Assembly: GCF_036127095.1 (NCBI RefSeq)
Contig: NZ_CP108006.1
Coordinates: forward strand, 2,356,001 to 2,420,000
Source: Streptomyces sp. NBC_00335
GTDB taxonomy: Bacteria; Actinomycetota; Actinomycetes; Streptomycetales; Streptomycetaceae
Length of the DNA stretch: 64,000 bases
Direction: 5' to 3'
Shown here piece after piece: positions 52,328 to 62,367 of this stretch. The position numbers and the translations under genes were made by a program. A model generated the notes under the pieces. That model saw nothing but the letters and a program-made list of their open reading frames with translations, was not told the origin of the DNA and searched no databases. Position 1 is the first letter of the stretch. Every line of letters starts with the position of its first letter.

Positions 52328-53350
52328 CTACTCCCCCGCCAGCACGACCACCTCGCCCGGGGCGAACTCCACCTCGACCCGGTCCCCGACCGCCGGCGCC
52401 CCCTCAAGCCCGCACTCCGCCTCGAGCACGGGCCCCACCTCGGGCCGCAGCGACAGCGCAACATGCGTCCCCCGAAAGGTCCGCGACACCACCTCGCACC
52501 CCAGCCCCCCGGGCGCCAGCACCACCCCCGCCGGCCGGATCAGCACACGATGATCCCCCGACGGCGACCCGGCCGGAACCGGCACCTTGCCCCACGGCGT
52601 CACGGCCACCCCGGCGGAAAGCACCGCACGCACCACGTTCTCGAAGCCCAGGAACCGCGCCACGAACTCCGACGCCGGCCGCTGCCACACCTCCAGCGGG
52701 GTCCCCGCCTGCGCGATCCGCCCGTCCCGCATCACGACCACCCGGTCGGCCAGCGCGAACGCCTCGCCCTGGTCGTGCGTGACGGCCAGTACGGTCGTGC
52801 CCAGCCGCGAGAACAGCCCCTGCAACTCCACCACGAGCCGCTCCCGCAGCCCCCGGTCCAGCTGCCCGAGCGGCTCGTCCAGCATCAGCAGCCGCGGCGA
52901 AGGCGCCAGCGCCCGCGCCAGCGCGACCCGTTGCTGCTCGCCGCCGGACAGCGAGGCCACCGCCCGGCCCTGCGCCCCGGGCAGCCCGACCAGCTCCAGG
53001 AGCTCGGTGACCCGCGCCTCGGAGGACTGCTTCGAAGCACCCCGCATCCGCAGCCCGAAGGCGACGTTCCCGCCCACGTCCCGGTGCGGGAACAGCTGGT
53101 GGTCCTGGAACATCAGGCCCACCCCCCGCCGGTGTACGGGCACTGCGGCCTGGTCGGCGCCGCCCAGGAGCACCCTCCCGCCGGCGACGGGCTGGAGCCC
53201 GGCCACCACCCGCAGCAGGGTGGACTTGCCGCTCCCGCTCGGCCCCAGCACGCACACGATCTCGTGCTCGGCGACCGCCAGGTCCACGGCGTCCACGACC
53301 GCGCGCTCACCGAAGCGGACCGACACCCCTTCCAGCTGAAGCAGGGTCAT
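52328..53350 (-). CDS. thiQ: Thiamine ABC transporter ATPase
   Basis: A 340-residue ABC ATPase: Walker A GPSGSGKST (about 36-44), Q-loop MFQDHQLFPHRD, signature LSGGEQQRVALARAL, Walker B LLMLDEPLGQLD and H-loop HDQGEA, then a TOBE-like C-terminal domain. By itself it could serve iron, sulfate or thiamine; the TPP riboswitch upstream of the operon makes thiamine the best assignment. Its ATG overlaps the permease stop. Confidence 0.88.
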   Translation of the reverse strand: MTLLQLEGVSVRFGERAVVDAVDLAVAEHEIVCVLGPSGSGKSTLLRVVAGLQPVAGGRVLLGGADQAAVPVHRRGVGLMFQDHQLFPHRDVGGNVAFGLRMRGASKQSSEARVTELLELVGLPGAQGRAVASLSGGEQQRVALARALAPSPRLLMLDEPLGQLDRGLRERLVVELQGLFSRLGTTVLAVTHDQGEAFALADRVVVMRDGRIAQAGTPLEVWQRPASEFVARFLGFENVVRAVLSAGVAVTPWGKVPVPAGSPSGDHRVLIRPAGVVLAPGGLGCEVVSRTFRGTHVALSLRPEVGPVLEAECGLEGAPAVGDRVEVEFAPGEVVVLAGE

Positions 53351-55020
53351 CAGAACTCTCCGGAGGTCTTGTCGGGCCGCAGCCGCTCCAGCAGGAGCAG
53401 GGACACCGCGCACGTCAGCATCAGGATCGTGCTCAGGGCCATCGCCTGGCCGTAGTTCATCTCCCCGGCCCGCCCCAGCAGTCGCGCCACGGCGACCGGC
53501 AGCGTCGGATGGTCGGGCCGCGCGATGAAGACGGTCGCCCCGAACTCCCCGAGGGACACGGCGAAGGCGAAGCCCGCCGCGATCAGCAGGGCCCGCCGCA
53601 CCATCGGCAGGTCCACCTCCCGCCAGGCCCGCAGCGGTGAGGCGCCGAGCACGGCGGCGGCCTCCCGCAGCCGTCCGTCGACCGCGCGGAGCACCGGCAG
53701 CATGGTCCGTACGACGAAGGGAACGCCCACCAGCGCCTGCGCCAACGGCACCAGGATCCACGAGGTCCGCAGGTCCAGCGGGGGCTCGTCGAGGGTGATG
53801 AGGAAGCCGAAGCCGACGGTCACGGCCGACACCCCCAGCGGGAGCATCAGCAGGGCGTCGAAGCCCCGTACGAAACGGCCCGCGCGCCGGGTCAGCGCCG
53901 CGGCGGCGAGCCCGCCGACGACGAGCGCGATGGCGGTGGCGGCGAGCGCGTACTGCAGGGAGTTCCAGATCGCCTCCAGCGGCGGCACCAGGAAGGTACC
54001 GCCGCCGGCGCCGACTTCCTGGAGCGCCCGGTAGAAGCCGAACCCGTACCCGCCGGGGGCGTCGAGGGAGCGTTCGACGAGCACGGCGAGCGGCGCCACG
54101 ATCAGCAGCGCCACCGTCAGCAGCACCCCGCCGAGCAGGGTGCGCTGGGCCCAGCCGCGCGGCCGGTGCGTGGTCCGTCCCGGGTCGACGAGCCGCAGTG
54201 CGGTCTCCCGCTTGCGCACGGTCCAGGCGTGCACGCCGAGGATCGCGCCGATGGCCGCGAACTGCACCATCGTCAGCACGGCGGCCGTCGGCAGGTCCAG
54301 GAGCTGCGCGGTCTGCCGGTACACCTCCACCTCCAGCGTGGAGTACGCGGGCCCGCCCAGGATCTGCACGACGCCGAAGGAGGAGAACGTGAACAGGAAC
54401 ACCATCAGCGAGGCGGCGGCCACCGCCGGCACCAGCGCGGGCAGCGTCACGCGCCGCCAGGCGGCGAACCGCCCGGCGCCGAGCACCCGGGCGGCCTCTT
54501 CCTGCCGTGGATCGAGCTGCGCCCACAGGCCGCCGACCGTGCGGATGACGACGGCGTAGTTGAAGAAGACGTGCGCGAGCAGGATCGCCCATACGGTCGT
54601 GTCGAGGCGGATCCCCCACACCTCGTCCAGCAGACCGTTCCGCCCCACCAGCGCGAGGAACGCGGTGCCGACCACGACGGTCGGCAGCACGAACGGCACC
54701 GTCACGAGCGCCCGCAGCACCTGCTTGCCGGGGAACTCGAAGCGCGCGAAGACGTACGCGCCGGGGAGTGCGATCAGGAGCGTGAGCGCCGTGGACGCGA
54801 GCGCCTGCCAGGTGGTGAACCAGAGCACGTCGCCGATGTCGGGCCGGGCCAGCACCTCGCCGATCCGGCCGAACTGCCAGCCGGTGTCGGTCTTGAGCCC
54901 GCGCCCGACGATCGCGGCCACGGGGTACGCGAAGAACAGCCCGAAGAAGACGAGCGGCACGGCCATCAGACCGAGCCTGACGGCCGTGGCCCGCCCGCTC
55001 TCCTTCGGTACGGAACTCAA
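53350..55020 (-). CDS. thiP: Thiamine ABC transporter permease (fused double permease)
   Basis: A 556-residue permease of ThiP/FbpB type, two six-helix halves fused in one chain. Each half has an EAA loop: EEAARVLGAGRFAAWRRVTL and REAAAVLGASPLRAWREVDL. With the ATPase and binding protein it imports thiamine or its phosphates. The start is uncertain: TTG 55020 follows AGGACGG six bases after the binding protein's stop. Its stop overlaps the thiQ ATG. Confidence 0.88.
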   Translation of the reverse strand: MSSVPKESGRATAVRLGLMAVPLVFFGLFFAYPVAAIVGRGLKTDTGWQFGRIGEVLARPDIGDVLWFTTWQALASTALTLLIALPGAYVFARFEFPGKQVLRALVTVPFVLPTVVVGTAFLALVGRNGLLDEVWGIRLDTTVWAILLAHVFFNYAVVIRTVGGLWAQLDPRQEEAARVLGAGRFAAWRRVTLPALVPAVAAASLMVFLFTFSSFGVVQILGGPAYSTLEVEVYRQTAQLLDLPTAAVLTMVQFAAIGAILGVHAWTVRKRETALRLVDPGRTTHRPRGWAQRTLLGGVLLTVALLIVAPLAVLVERSLDAPGGYGFGFYRALQEVGAGGGTFLVPPLEAIWNSLQYALAATAIALVVGGLAAAALTRRAGRFVRGFDALLMLPLGVSAVTVGFGFLITLDEPPLDLRTSWILVPLAQALVGVPFVVRTMLPVLRAVDGRLREAAAVLGASPLRAWREVDLPMVRRALLIAAGFAFAVSLGEFGATVFIARPDHPTLPVAVARLLGRAGEMNYGQAMALSTILMLTCAVSLLLLERLRPDKTSGEF

Positions 55021-55025
55021 CCGTC

Positions 55026-56123
55026 CTACTTCACGACGAGCGCGGTCCACGCCTTGACCCACTGGTCGCGGTTCTTGGCGATGGCCTCCGGGGCGACCGT
55101 CTCGGGCTTCTCGATGACGACGCCGTGCTTGGTGAACAGCTCCGGCACCGCCGCGTCCTTGGTCACCGGGTTCACGAACATCTGGAGCGGCATGTCCTCC
55201 TGGAACTTCTTGGAGATCAGGAAGTCCAGGAGCGCCTTGCCGCCCTCCTCGTTCTTCGCGCCCTTGAGCAGACCCGCGAACTCGGTCTGGCGGAAGCACG
55301 TGCCCGTCGCGACGCCCGTGGGGGCCTCGGCCGGCTGCGGCTCGCCGAAGAGCACCTCGACCGGCGGGCTGGAGGCGTAGGAGACGACCAGCGGCCGGTC
55401 GCCCTTGGCCTTCTTTCCGCCCGCCGAGCCGGAGAAGCGCTCGTTGTAGGCCTGCTCCCAGCCGTCGACGACCTCGACGCCGTTGGCCTTGAGCTTGCTC
55501 CAGTAGTCCTTCCAGCCCTCGTCGCCGTACTTGCCGACGGAGGCGAGGAGGAAGCCGAGGCCGGGCGAGGAGGTCGCGGCGTTCTCGGTGACCAGCAGGT
55601 TCTTGTACTCCGGCTTGATCAGGTCGTCCAGCGTCTGCGGCGGGGCGATCTTCTTGTCGGCGAAGTAGGCCTTGTCGTAGTTCACGCAGATGTCGCCGGA
55701 GTCGACGGGGGTGACCCGGTGCTCCTTGTCGGCCACGAACTCGGGCTTCACCTCGGCCAGCCCCTTGGCCTCGTACGGCGTGAAGATGCCGTTGTCGAGG
55801 GCACGGGAGAGGAGCGTGTTGTCCACGCCGAAGAAGACGTCGCCGCGCGGGGAGCCCTTGGTGAGGATCTCCTGGTTCAGGGCGGCGCCCGCGTCGCCCG
55901 ACTTCAGGACCTTGACGGTGTAGCCGCTCTGCTGCTCGAACTCCTTGAGGACCGTGTCGGTCACGTTGAAGGAGTCGTGCGAGACGAGGGTGATCGTCTT
56001 GGACTTCGGAGCGGCGCTCGCCCCGGCGGACTTGTCCTTGGCATCGCTGCCGCAGGCGCTGAGCGTGGTGACGCCGAGCGCGGCCACGAGCGCGATGCCC
56101 GCCATCTTCTTGGTGGTGCTCAT
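55026..56123 (-). CDS. thiB: Thiamine-binding lipoprotein
   Basis: A 365-residue periplasmic-type binding lipoprotein: signal peptide with lipobox LSAC near residues 21-24, then TITLVSHDSFNVTDTVLKEF, VFFGVDNTLLSRALDNGIF and PVDSGDICVNYDKAYF, which fit ThiB/TbpA. It captures thiamine or thiamine (di)phosphate outside the cell. ATG 56123 has AGGAGG at ideal spacing. The leader carries a TPP riboswitch and terminator, so expression should rise when thiamine diphosphate is low. Confidence 0.92.
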   Translation of the reverse strand: MSTTKKMAGIALVAALGVTTLSACGSDAKDKSAGASAAPKSKTITLVSHDSFNVTDTVLKEFEQQSGYTVKVLKSGDAGAALNQEILTKGSPRGDVFFGVDNTLLSRALDNGIFTPYEAKGLAEVKPEFVADKEHRVTPVDSGDICVNYDKAYFADKKIAPPQTLDDLIKPEYKNLLVTENAATSSPGLGFLLASVGKYGDEGWKDYWSKLKANGVEVVDGWEQAYNERFSGSAGGKKAKGDRPLVVSYASSPPVEVLFGEPQPAEAPTGVATGTCFRQTEFAGLLKGAKNEEGGKALLDFLISKKFQEDMPLQMFVNPVTKDAAVPELFTKHGVVIEKPETVAPEAIAKNRDQWVKAWTALVVK

Positions 56124-56160
56124 TGGTGCATTCCTCCTGGGATGTCCAGGAGAAGACGCG

Positions 56161-56200
56161 GCCCTGCCCGGCGCTCTGTGGAGCGGACGCCGGGCAGGGC
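56161..56200 (-). terminator. Riboswitch-controlled terminator of thiBPQ
   Basis: GCCCTGCCCGGCG and CGCCGGGCAGGGC form a 13-bp perfect stem between the riboswitch and the thiB start, with an inner CTC/GAG. The thiB ribosome site lies outside it, so it most likely stops transcription rather than translation. Confidence 0.8.
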
Positions 56201-56218
56201 GCAACAGCTTGAGTGGTG

Positions 56219-56312
56219 ACCGAACTTCCTACCCCGAATGACCGGGGCGAGGTTCAGAGGGTCTGCGGTGACGGTTACCGCACTCTCAGCGCTGTGGCGC
56301 TCCCCTGTCGGA
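56219..56312 (-). promoter_or_regulatory. TPP (thi-box) riboswitch
   Basis: On the minus strand the conserved TPP-sensing elements follow in order: GGGGAGCGCC (56306-56297), GCTGAGA (56290-56284), ACCCTCTGAACCTC (56262-56249) and CGGGGTAGGAAGTTCGG (56236-56220). These match the consensus GGGGTGCC, GCTGAGA, ACCC-TGAACCTGAT and GTAGGGAA. The promoter must lie in the 60-bp gap after rlmN; CATATT at 56317-56312 is a possible -10. Confidence 0.93.
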
Positions 56313-56375
56313 ATATGAAATTGGTTTCGGCCACAGGGTACCCCGTGGCCGAATGCGAACCTCAACTGGCGGAAA

Positions 56376-57488
56376 TCAGCGCTCCGAGGCGGCGAGCTGG
56401 CCGCACGCGCCGTCGATCTCCTGGCCACGGGTGTCGCGGACGGTCACCGGCACGCCGTGGCGGGCGATGGCGTCAACGAAGGCCTTCTCGTCCTCGGGCC
56501 GCGAAGCGGTCCACTTCGAGCCCGGCGTCGGGTTCAGCGGGATCAGGTTGACGTGCACGCGCTTGCCCTTGAGCAGCTTGCCGAGCAGGTCGCCGCGCCA
56601 GGCCTGGTCGTTGATGTCGCGGATCAGGGCGTACTCGATGGAGATCCGGCGGCCGGACTTCTCCGCGTACTCCCAGGCCGCGCCGAGCACCTCGCGGACG
56701 TTCCAGCGGGTGTTCACGGGGACCAGGGTGTCGCGCAGCTCGTCGTCCGGGGCGTGCAGGGAGACGGCGAGGCGGCACTTGAAGCCCTCGTCGGCGAAGC
56801 GCAGCATCGCCGGGACCAGACCCACGGTGGAGACGGTGATCCCGCGCTGGGACAGGCCCAGGCCATCGGGCTCCGGGTCGGTGAGGCGGCGGATGGCGCC
56901 GACGACGCGGTTGTAGTTGGCGAGCGGCTCACCCATGCCCATGAAGACGATGTTCGACAGCCGGGCGGGCCCGCCGGGGACCTCGCCGTCGCGCAGGGCG
57001 CGCATGCCGTCGACGATCTGGTGCACGATCTCGGCGGTCGACAGGTTGCGGTCGAGGCCCGCCTGGCCGGTGGCGCAGAACGGGCAGTTCATTCCGCAGC
57101 CGGCCTGCGAGGAGATGCACATGGTGACCCGGTCCGGGTAGCGCATCAGCACCGACTCGACGAGCGTGCCGTCGTGCAGCTTCCACAGGGTCTTGCGGGT
57201 GGTGTCGTCGTCGCACGAGATGTGGCGCAGGACGTTCATCAGGTCCGGCAGCAGCTCCTGCTGGAGCTTCTCGCGGGAGGCGGCCGGGATGTCGGTCCAC
57301 TCGGCCGGGTCGTGCGCGTACCGGGCGAAGTAGTGCTGGGAGAGCTGCTTGGCCCGGAAGGGCTTCTCGCCGATCGCGGCGACCGCCTCCCGGCGCTCCT
57401 CGGGGGTGAGGTCGGCGAGGTGCCGGGGCGGCTTCTTCGCTCCACGAGGGGCGACGAAAGTGAGCTCTCCCGGGACTGGGCGGGCCAT
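56376..57488 (-). CDS. rlmN: Dual-specificity RNA methyltransferase RlmN
   Basis: A 370-residue radical-SAM enzyme that methylates C2 of A2503 in 23S rRNA and of A37 in some tRNAs. The cluster motif CGMNCPFC (residues about 129-136) coordinates [4Fe-4S]; the second catalytic Cys lies in EIDGACGQL near the C-terminus, and [15 protein letters not shown] holds the SAM-binding GMGE. Start ATG 57488 ([16 protein letters not shown]) is family-typical. It follows cdsA but a terminator lies between. Confidence 0.96.
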   Translation of the reverse strand: MARPVPGELTFVAPRGAKKPPRHLADLTPEERREAVAAIGEKPFRAKQLSQHYFARYAHDPAEWTDIPAASREKLQQELLPDLMNVLRHISCDDDTTRKTLWKLHDGTLVESVLMRYPDRVTMCISSQAGCGMNCPFCATGQAGLDRNLSTAEIVHQIVDGMRALRDGEVPGGPARLSNIVFMGMGEPLANYNRVVGAIRRLTDPEPDGLGLSQRGITVSTVGLVPAMLRFADEGFKCRLAVSLHAPDDELRDTLVPVNTRWNVREVLGAAWEYAEKSGRRISIEYALIRDINDQAWRGDLLGKLLKGKRVHVNLIPLNPTPGSKWTASRPEDEKAFVDAIARHGVPVTVRDTRGQEIDGACGQLAASER

Positions 57489-57511
57489 GGCAGGTACTCC
57501 TTGTAAGACGA

Positions 57512-57539
57512 AAGGCGCGCCGCAGAAGCAGCGCGCCTT
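57512..57539 (-). terminator. Intrinsic terminator downstream of cdsA
   Basis: AAGGCGCGC and GCGCGCCTT form a nine-base perfect stem with a ten-base loop between the cdsA stop and the rlmN start; on the minus strand it ends in a CCTTTCGT run. Confidence 0.8.
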
Positions 57540-57581
57540 CCAAGAGTAACCGCCCTACCTGCACGGGCGCCTTTTCGCAGG

Positions 57582-58661
57582 TCAGCCCGTGCCCACGAAC
57601 GCCGCCAGCAGCAGCCAGACCACCGGGGCCGTCGGAAGCAGGGAATCCAGCCGGTCCATGATGCCGCCGTGACCCGGCAGCAGCGTGCCCATGTCCTTGA
57701 TCCCGAGATCCCGCTTGATCATGGATTCCCCGAGGTCGCCGAGCGTGGCGCTGACCGCGACGGCGAGGCCGAGCACCAGGCCCTGCCACCAGACGCCCCC
57801 GTCGATCAGGAACTCCATGCACAGCGCGCCGGCGCCCATCGCGAAGGCCACCGCTCCGAAGAGCCCCTCGCGGGTCTTTCCTGGGCTGATGCGCGGGGCG
57901 AGCTTGGTCTTGCCGAAGCGCCAGCCGACCGCGTAGGCCCCGGTGTCGCTGACCACCGTCAGGAGCAGGAAGGTGATCACCCGCTGCGGCCCGTCGTCGG
58001 CGGTGAGCAGCATCGCGACGAAGGTGGCCAGGAAAGGCACGTAGAACGCCGCGAAGGCGCCCGCCGTGACGTCCTTGAGGTAGTCCTCGGGCGGCTCGGT
58101 CATCCGCCAGACGAGGACCGCCAGCACCGTCAGCGCCATGGCCACCCAGGCACCCTCGGCCCCGCGGACGTATCCGGCGATGACCATGGCCGCGCCGCCG
58201 ATGGCGAGCGGGACCAGCGGGGCCTTGATGCCCTTCTTCTCCTGCAGCCGGGAGGTGAGCTCCCACAGGCCGACGACGACCGCCACGACGACGACGCCGA
58301 CGAAGACCGCCTTGACGATGAGCAGCGAAGCGAAGATCACCGCACCGAGGCCCACTCCGACCCCTATGGCGGCACGCAGGTCCCGCCCGGCACGCTTCTT
58401 CTGAGGCGGTGGCGAGGCGTCCTGCGGTGCCGGCGAAGGCGGAGTCGGCGGGGGGCTGGGCATGGGCTCCTGCGGCGGTGTATCGGCGCGGAAGAGGGGG
58501 CCGCCGTCAGCGGCGGCCCCCCGATCGCGTGCTTCCCGGTCGTCGAAGTCACGGCCGGCGGCATCGGGCACGATGGGCATGGGCCGAGTGTGCGGGCCCA
58601 CCAGCGCATCGTAGGCGGGACCCGCCGGAACCGGCTCCGGCTGCCAGGAAGTGTCGTTCAT
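57582..58661 (-). CDS. cdsA: CDP-diacylglycerol synthase (phosphatidate cytidylyltransferase)
   Basis: Makes CDP-diacylglycerol from phosphatidate and CTP, the precursor of all bacterial phospholipids. The 359-residue protein has an unusually long Pro-rich cytosolic N-terminus (about residues 1-95), then about eight membrane segments. The family signature SMIKRDLGIKDMGTLLPGHG continues as GIMDRLDS near residues 312-340. Its ATG overlaps the frr stop (ATGA), so frr and cdsA are translationally coupled. Confidence 0.95.
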   Translation of the reverse strand: MNDTSWQPEPVPAGPAYDALVGPHTRPMPIVPDAAGRDFDDREARDRGAAADGGPLFRADTPPQEPMPSPPPTPPSPAPQDASPPPQKKRAGRDLRAAIGVGVGLGAVIFASLLIVKAVFVGVVVVAVVVGLWELTSRLQEKKGIKAPLVPLAIGGAAMVIAGYVRGAEGAWVAMALTVLAVLVWRMTEPPEDYLKDVTAGAFAAFYVPFLATFVAMLLTADDGPQRVITFLLLTVVSDTGAYAVGWRFGKTKLAPRISPGKTREGLFGAVAFAMGAGALCMEFLIDGGVWWQGLVLGLAVAVSATLGDLGESMIKRDLGIKDMGTLLPGHGGIMDRLDSLLPTAPVVWLLLAAFVGTG

Positions 58662-59218
58662 CAGACTTCGAGGAGCTCGGCTTCCTTGTGCTTCAGGAGC
58701 TCGTCCACCTGCGCGACGTACTTCGCGGTGGTGTCGTCGAGCTCCTTCTCGGCGCGGCGCACCTCGTCCTCGCCGGCTTCCTTGTCCTTGACGAGCTTGT
58801 CGAGGGCGTCCTTCGCCTTGCGGCGGATGGCGCGGATCGACACCTTGGAGTCCTCGGCCTTGGTGCGCGCGACCTTGATGTACTCCTTGCGGCGGTCCTG
58901 CGTCAGCTCGGGGAAGGTCACCCGGATGATGCTGCCGTCGTTGCTGGGGTTGACGCCCAGGTCGGAGTCGCGGATGGCCGTCTCGATGTTGCGCAGGGCG
59001 CTCTTGTCGAACGGGGTCACGATCGCCATGCGCGGCTCGGGGACCGAGAAGGAGGCGAGCTGGTTGATGGGCGTGATGGCGCCGTAGTACTCCGCCACGA
59101 TCTTGTTGAACATCGCCGGGTGCGCACGACCGGTGCGAATCGCGGCGAAGTCTTCCTTGGCGACGACGACGGCCTTTTCCATCTTCTCCTCGGCCTCGAG
59201 GAGGATCTCTTCGGTCAC
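58661..59218 (-). CDS. frr: Ribosome recycling factor
   Basis: A 185-residue recycling factor that splits post-termination ribosomes with EF-G. The two-domain pattern is visible: three-helix bundle residues [20 protein letters not shown] at the N-terminus and C-terminal [23 protein letters not shown] 59218 was chosen because AGGAG lies six bases upstream and the length equals the Streptomyces protein; ATG 59233 would add five residues. It follows pyrH by 52 bp. Confidence 0.96.
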   Translation of the reverse strand: MTEEILLEAEEKMEKAVVVAKEDFAAIRTGRAHPAMFNKIVAEYYGAITPINQLASFSVPEPRMAIVTPFDKSALRNIETAIRDSDLGVNPSNDGSIIRVTFPELTQDRRKEYIKVARTKAEDSKVSIRAIRRKAKDALDKLVKDKEAGEDEVRRAEKELDDTTAKYVAQVDELLKHKEAELLEV

Positions 59219-59270
59219 CACGTGCTCCTGCATGTCAGAAATGGATGGTTCAGGCGGACGGGGGGCCTGC

Positions 59271-60050
59271 TCAGGCCCGGGTGCCCTGGTCGCTCACGAG
59301 CGTGCCGATCTTCTCACCCTTGACGGCTCGCGCGATATTGCCCTCGGCGAGCAGCTCGAAGACCAGGATCGGCAGCTTGTTGTCGCGGCACAGCGTGATG
59401 GCGGTGGCATCGGCGACCTTGAGGTCGCGCGACAGCACCTCGCTGTACTCCAGCGCGTCGAACTTCACGGCGTCCGGGTTCTTCTTCGGGTCGGAGTCGT
59501 AGACCCCGTCGACGCCGTTCTTGCCCATGAGCAGGGCTTCCGCGTCGATTTCCAGGGCGCGCTGGGCGGCCGTGGTGTCGGTGGAGAAGTAGGGCATGCC
59601 CATGCCGGCGCCGAAGATGACCACGCGGCCCTTCTCCAGGTGGCGCACGGCGCGCAGCGGAATGTACGGCTCGGCGACCTGGCCCATGGTGATGGCCGTC
59701 TGGACGCGGGAGTCGATGCCTTCCTTCTCCAGGAAGTCCTGGAGGGCGAGGCAGTTCATGACCGTGCCGAGCATGCCCATGTAGTCGGACCGGGCCCGGT
59801 CCATGCCGCGCTGCTGGAGTTCGGCGCCGCGGAAGAAGTTGCCTCCGCCGATCACGATCGCGATCTCCGCGCCGTCGCGGACCACCGCGGCGATCTCGCG
59901 GGCGATGGCGTGGACCACGTCGGGGTCGACGCCGAGTCCTCCGCCACCGGAGAAGGCCTCGCCCGACAGCTTCAGCATGAAGCGGCGGCCCTTCTTGTCC
60001 TGGTCGCTCTTGTCGTCGGAAGCGGTGTGGGTGTCCACGCCCTGATTCAT
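59271..60050 (-). CDS. pyrH: UMP kinase
   Basis: A 259-residue hexameric uridylate kinase that phosphorylates UMP to UDP and is feedback-inhibited by [11 protein letters not shown] (near 27-34) and [10 protein letters not shown] (near 66-75) bind the phosphates, and the acceptor region [17 protein letters not shown] and [12 protein letters not shown] follow. ATG 60050 has GGAG eight bases upstream. It follows tsf after a strong terminator, so pyrH-frr-cdsA may have its own promoter or depend on read-through. Confidence 0.96.
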   Translation of the reverse strand: MNQGVDTHTASDDKSDQDKKGRRFMLKLSGEAFSGGGGLGVDPDVVHAIAREIAAVVRDGAEIAIVIGGGNFFRGAELQQRGMDRARSDYMGMLGTVMNCLALQDFLEKEGIDSRVQTAITMGQVAEPYIPLRAVRHLEKGRVVIFGAGMGMPYFSTDTTAAQRALEIDAEALLMGKNGVDGVYDSDPKKNPDAVKFDALEYSEVLSRDLKVADATAITLCRDNKLPILVFELLAEGNIARAVKGEKIGTLVSDQGTRA

Positions 60051-60078
60051 GGAGATCTCCTCGTGCACATACGAAGAA

Positions 60079-60123
60079 GGCCATTGCCGGTGGGTCCTCG
60101 CGGTTCCCTCTACGGCAATGGCC
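60079..60123 (-). terminator. Intrinsic terminator downstream of tsf
   Basis: GGCCATTGCCG and CGGCAATGGCC form an 11-bp perfect stem; on the minus strand TTCTTCGT follows. A second, smaller hairpin (CGGTCGCCC..GGGCGACTG) precedes it in the gap. Confidence 0.85.
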
Positions 60124-60212
60124 TCCTCGTCAGATCTGCGGTCGCCCTGCGCGAACGCGGGCGACTGCTTCAGACCCTACCGGGGTCCGGTGTCCGTCGC
60201 GTACGGACGGAC

Positions 60213-61049
60213 TCAGATGCCGACCTTGATGCGCGAGAAGCGCACCAGGGTGACACCGGCCTCGTCCAGAACCTTCTGGACGGACTTCTTGGCGTCCAGG
60301 GCGTAGGCCTGGCCAAGCAGCGTGTTGTCGCGGAAGAAGCCGTTGACACGACCCTCGACGATCTTCGGCAGCGCGGCCTCCGGCTTGCCCTCGGCGCGGG
60401 TGACCTCTTCGGCCACGCGACGCTCGGACTCGACGACCTCGGCCGGAACGTCCTCGGCGGAGAGCCACTTCGGCGCGAACGCGGCGATGTGCTGCGCGAC
60501 GCCGCGGGCGACCTCGGCGTTCTCCTTGTCGAGCTCGACCAGGACGCCGATCTGGAACGGCAGGTCGGGCATCGTGCGGTGCATGTACGCCGAGACGTAA
60601 CCGCCGGTGAACTGCGCGAAGCGGTCCAGGACGATCTTCTCGCCGAGGTTGGCGTTGGCCTCGTCGACGAACGCCTGCACGGTCTTGCCGGGGGCGATCT
60701 CGGACGCCAGGAGCGCCTCGGTGTCGGCCGGCGAGGTCGCGGCGATGTGGTTGGCCAGCTCGTTGGTGACCGCAAGGAACTTGTCGCCCTTGGCGACGAA
60801 GTCCGTCTCGCACTTCAGCTCGACGAGGACACCGGAGGTGTTGTCGTCGGAGATGACGGAAACGACGGCACCGTTCTCGGCAGAACGGCCTTCGCGCTTG
60901 GCGACGCCCTTCTGACCCTTGATACGGAGTGCCTCGACGGCCTTGTCGACGTCACCGTCGGCCTCGACCAGCGCGTTCTTGCAGTCCAGCATGCCGACGC
61001 CGGTGAGCTCGCGGAGCTTCTTGACGTCAGCGGCGGTGTAGTTCGCCAT
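60213..61049 (-). CDS. tsf: Translation elongation factor Ts
   Basis: A 278-residue guanine-nucleotide exchange factor for EF-Tu. The N-terminal UBA-like domain MANYTAADVKKLRELTGVGM with MLDCKNAL is characteristic, followed by the two core subdomains (KCETDFVAKGDKF, then HIAAFAPKWL). It lies 139 bp after rpsB on the same strand, the usual rpsB-tsf pair. Confidence 0.97.
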   Translation of the reverse strand: MANYTAADVKKLRELTGVGMLDCKNALVEADGDVDKAVEALRIKGQKGVAKREGRSAENGAVVSVISDDNTSGVLVELKCETDFVAKGDKFLAVTNELANHIAATSPADTEALLASEIAPGKTVQAFVDEANANLGEKIVLDRFAQFTGGYVSAYMHRTMPDLPFQIGVLVELDKENAEVARGVAQHIAAFAPKWLSAEDVPAEVVESERRVAEEVTRAEGKPEAALPKIVEGRVNGFFRDNTLLGQAYALDAKKSVQKVLDEAGVTLVRFSRIKVGI

Positions 61050-61150
61050 GAGTCTGTGATTCTCTCTCGAAGTCGTAGATCTACGGGTGAACGGCGGAGG
61101 AGGCGCGCTCGTGGCGCGGCTCCCCCGCCGTCATCGTCCGTGCTGTGAGT

Positions 61151-61172
61151 GCCCGGCGTTCACGCGCCGGGC
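61151..61172 (-). terminator. Hairpin between rpsB and tsf
   Basis: GCCCGGCG and CGCCGGGC form an eight-base stem with a six-base loop 16 bp after the rpsB stop. It may partly terminate or attenuate expression of tsf relative to rpsB. Confidence 0.6.
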
Positions 61173-61188
61173 GCCCTCAGTGGGTGGG

Positions 61189-62115
61189 TCAGGCCTGCTC
61201 GGCGTCGGCGGCCGGAGCCTCGACGACGGCCTCGGCGACAACCTCGGCCTCGGCGGCCGGAGCAGCCTCGGCCTCGACGGCGGGGGCGTCGACAACAGCC
61301 TCGGCGGCCGGAGCGGCCTCGGCGTCGTCGGCCTTCTTGTCACCCTCGAGCAGGTCGCGCTCCCACTCGGCGAGCGGCTCGGCGGCGGCCTTCTCGCCCG
61401 GCTTCGAGTCGCCAGTGGCGGCACCGGAACGGGCGATGAGGCCCTCGGCGACGGCGTCGGCGATCACGCGGGTGAGCAGGGTGACGGAGCGGATCGCGTC
61501 GTCGTTGCCCGGGATCTTGTAGTCGACCTCGTCGGGGTCGCAGTTGGTGTCGAGGATCGCGACGACCGGGATGTGGAGCTTGCGCGCCTCACCGACGGCG
61601 ATGTGCTCCTTCTTGGTGTCGACGATCCAGACGGCGCTGGGGACCTTCGACATCTCGCGGATACCACCGAGGGTCTTCTCCAGCTTGATCTTCTCGCGAG
61701 AGAGGACCAGGAGCTCCTTCTTGGTGAGACCCGAGGCGGCGACGTCCTCGAAGTCGATCGCCTCAAGCTCCTTCAGACGCTGAAGGCGCTTGTAGACGGT
61801 GGAGAAGTTGGTGAGCATGCCACCCAGCCACCGCTGGTTGACGTAGGGCATACCAACGCGCGTCGCCTGCTCGGCGATGGCCTCCTGGGCCTGCTTCTTG
61901 GTACCGACGAACATGATGGAACCGCCGTGGGCGACGGTCTCCTTCACGAACTCGTAGGCGCGGTCGATGTACGACAGCGACTGCAGCAGGTCGATGATGT
62001 AGATGCCGTTGCGCTCCGTGAAGATGAAGCGCTTCATCTTCGGGTTCCAACGGCGGGTCTGGTGACCGAAGTGGACGCCGCTTTCCAGCAGCTCCCGCAT
62101 CGTTACGACGGCCAT
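61189..62115 (-). CDS. rpsB: 30S ribosomal protein S2
   Basis: A 308-residue S2 protein. The conserved body ([60 protein letters not shown]) is followed by an unusual acidic Ala/Glu/Asp-rich tail of about 55 residues, common in actinobacteria. ATG 62115 has AGGAG six bases upstream; ATG 62121 is too close. It heads the rpsB-tsf set and is divergent from the M23 gene; TACACT at 62269-62264 is a possible -10, giving a leader of about 140 bases in which S2 autoregulation might act. Confidence 0.97.
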   Translation of the reverse strand: MAVVTMRELLESGVHFGHQTRRWNPKMKRFIFTERNGIYIIDLLQSLSYIDRAYEFVKETVAHGGSIMFVGTKKQAQEAIAEQATRVGMPYVNQRWLGGMLTNFSTVYKRLQRLKELEAIDFEDVAASGLTKKELLVLSREKIKLEKTLGGIREMSKVPSAVWIVDTKKEHIAVGEARKLHIPVVAILDTNCDPDEVDYKIPGNDDAIRSVTLLTRVIADAVAEGLIARSGAATGDSKPGEKAAAEPLAEWERDLLEGDKKADDAEAAPAAEAVVDAPAVEAEAAPAAEAEVVAEAVVEAPAADAEQA

Positions 62116-62367
62116 GGCCATCTCCTTGTTTTCTCGGTTTGGTTCCTGACGCCCCTGTCGCGCCCTGCCCCCGTAGAGGGGACCGAGAGACGCTGTCACC
62201 TGGCCCTGAGGGGCCGGTGCTGGGGCGTGCGAAGTCGACCCGGTGACCCGGATCGCCACAAGAAGTGTACGGGACCCGGTGGTATGCCGGATGACGCGGT
62301 TGTCCACAGCTCCCCGCCCGTCCACAGGCCCGCCCGGGACCGGCTCCTGAAGCGGAACCATTCCCCC

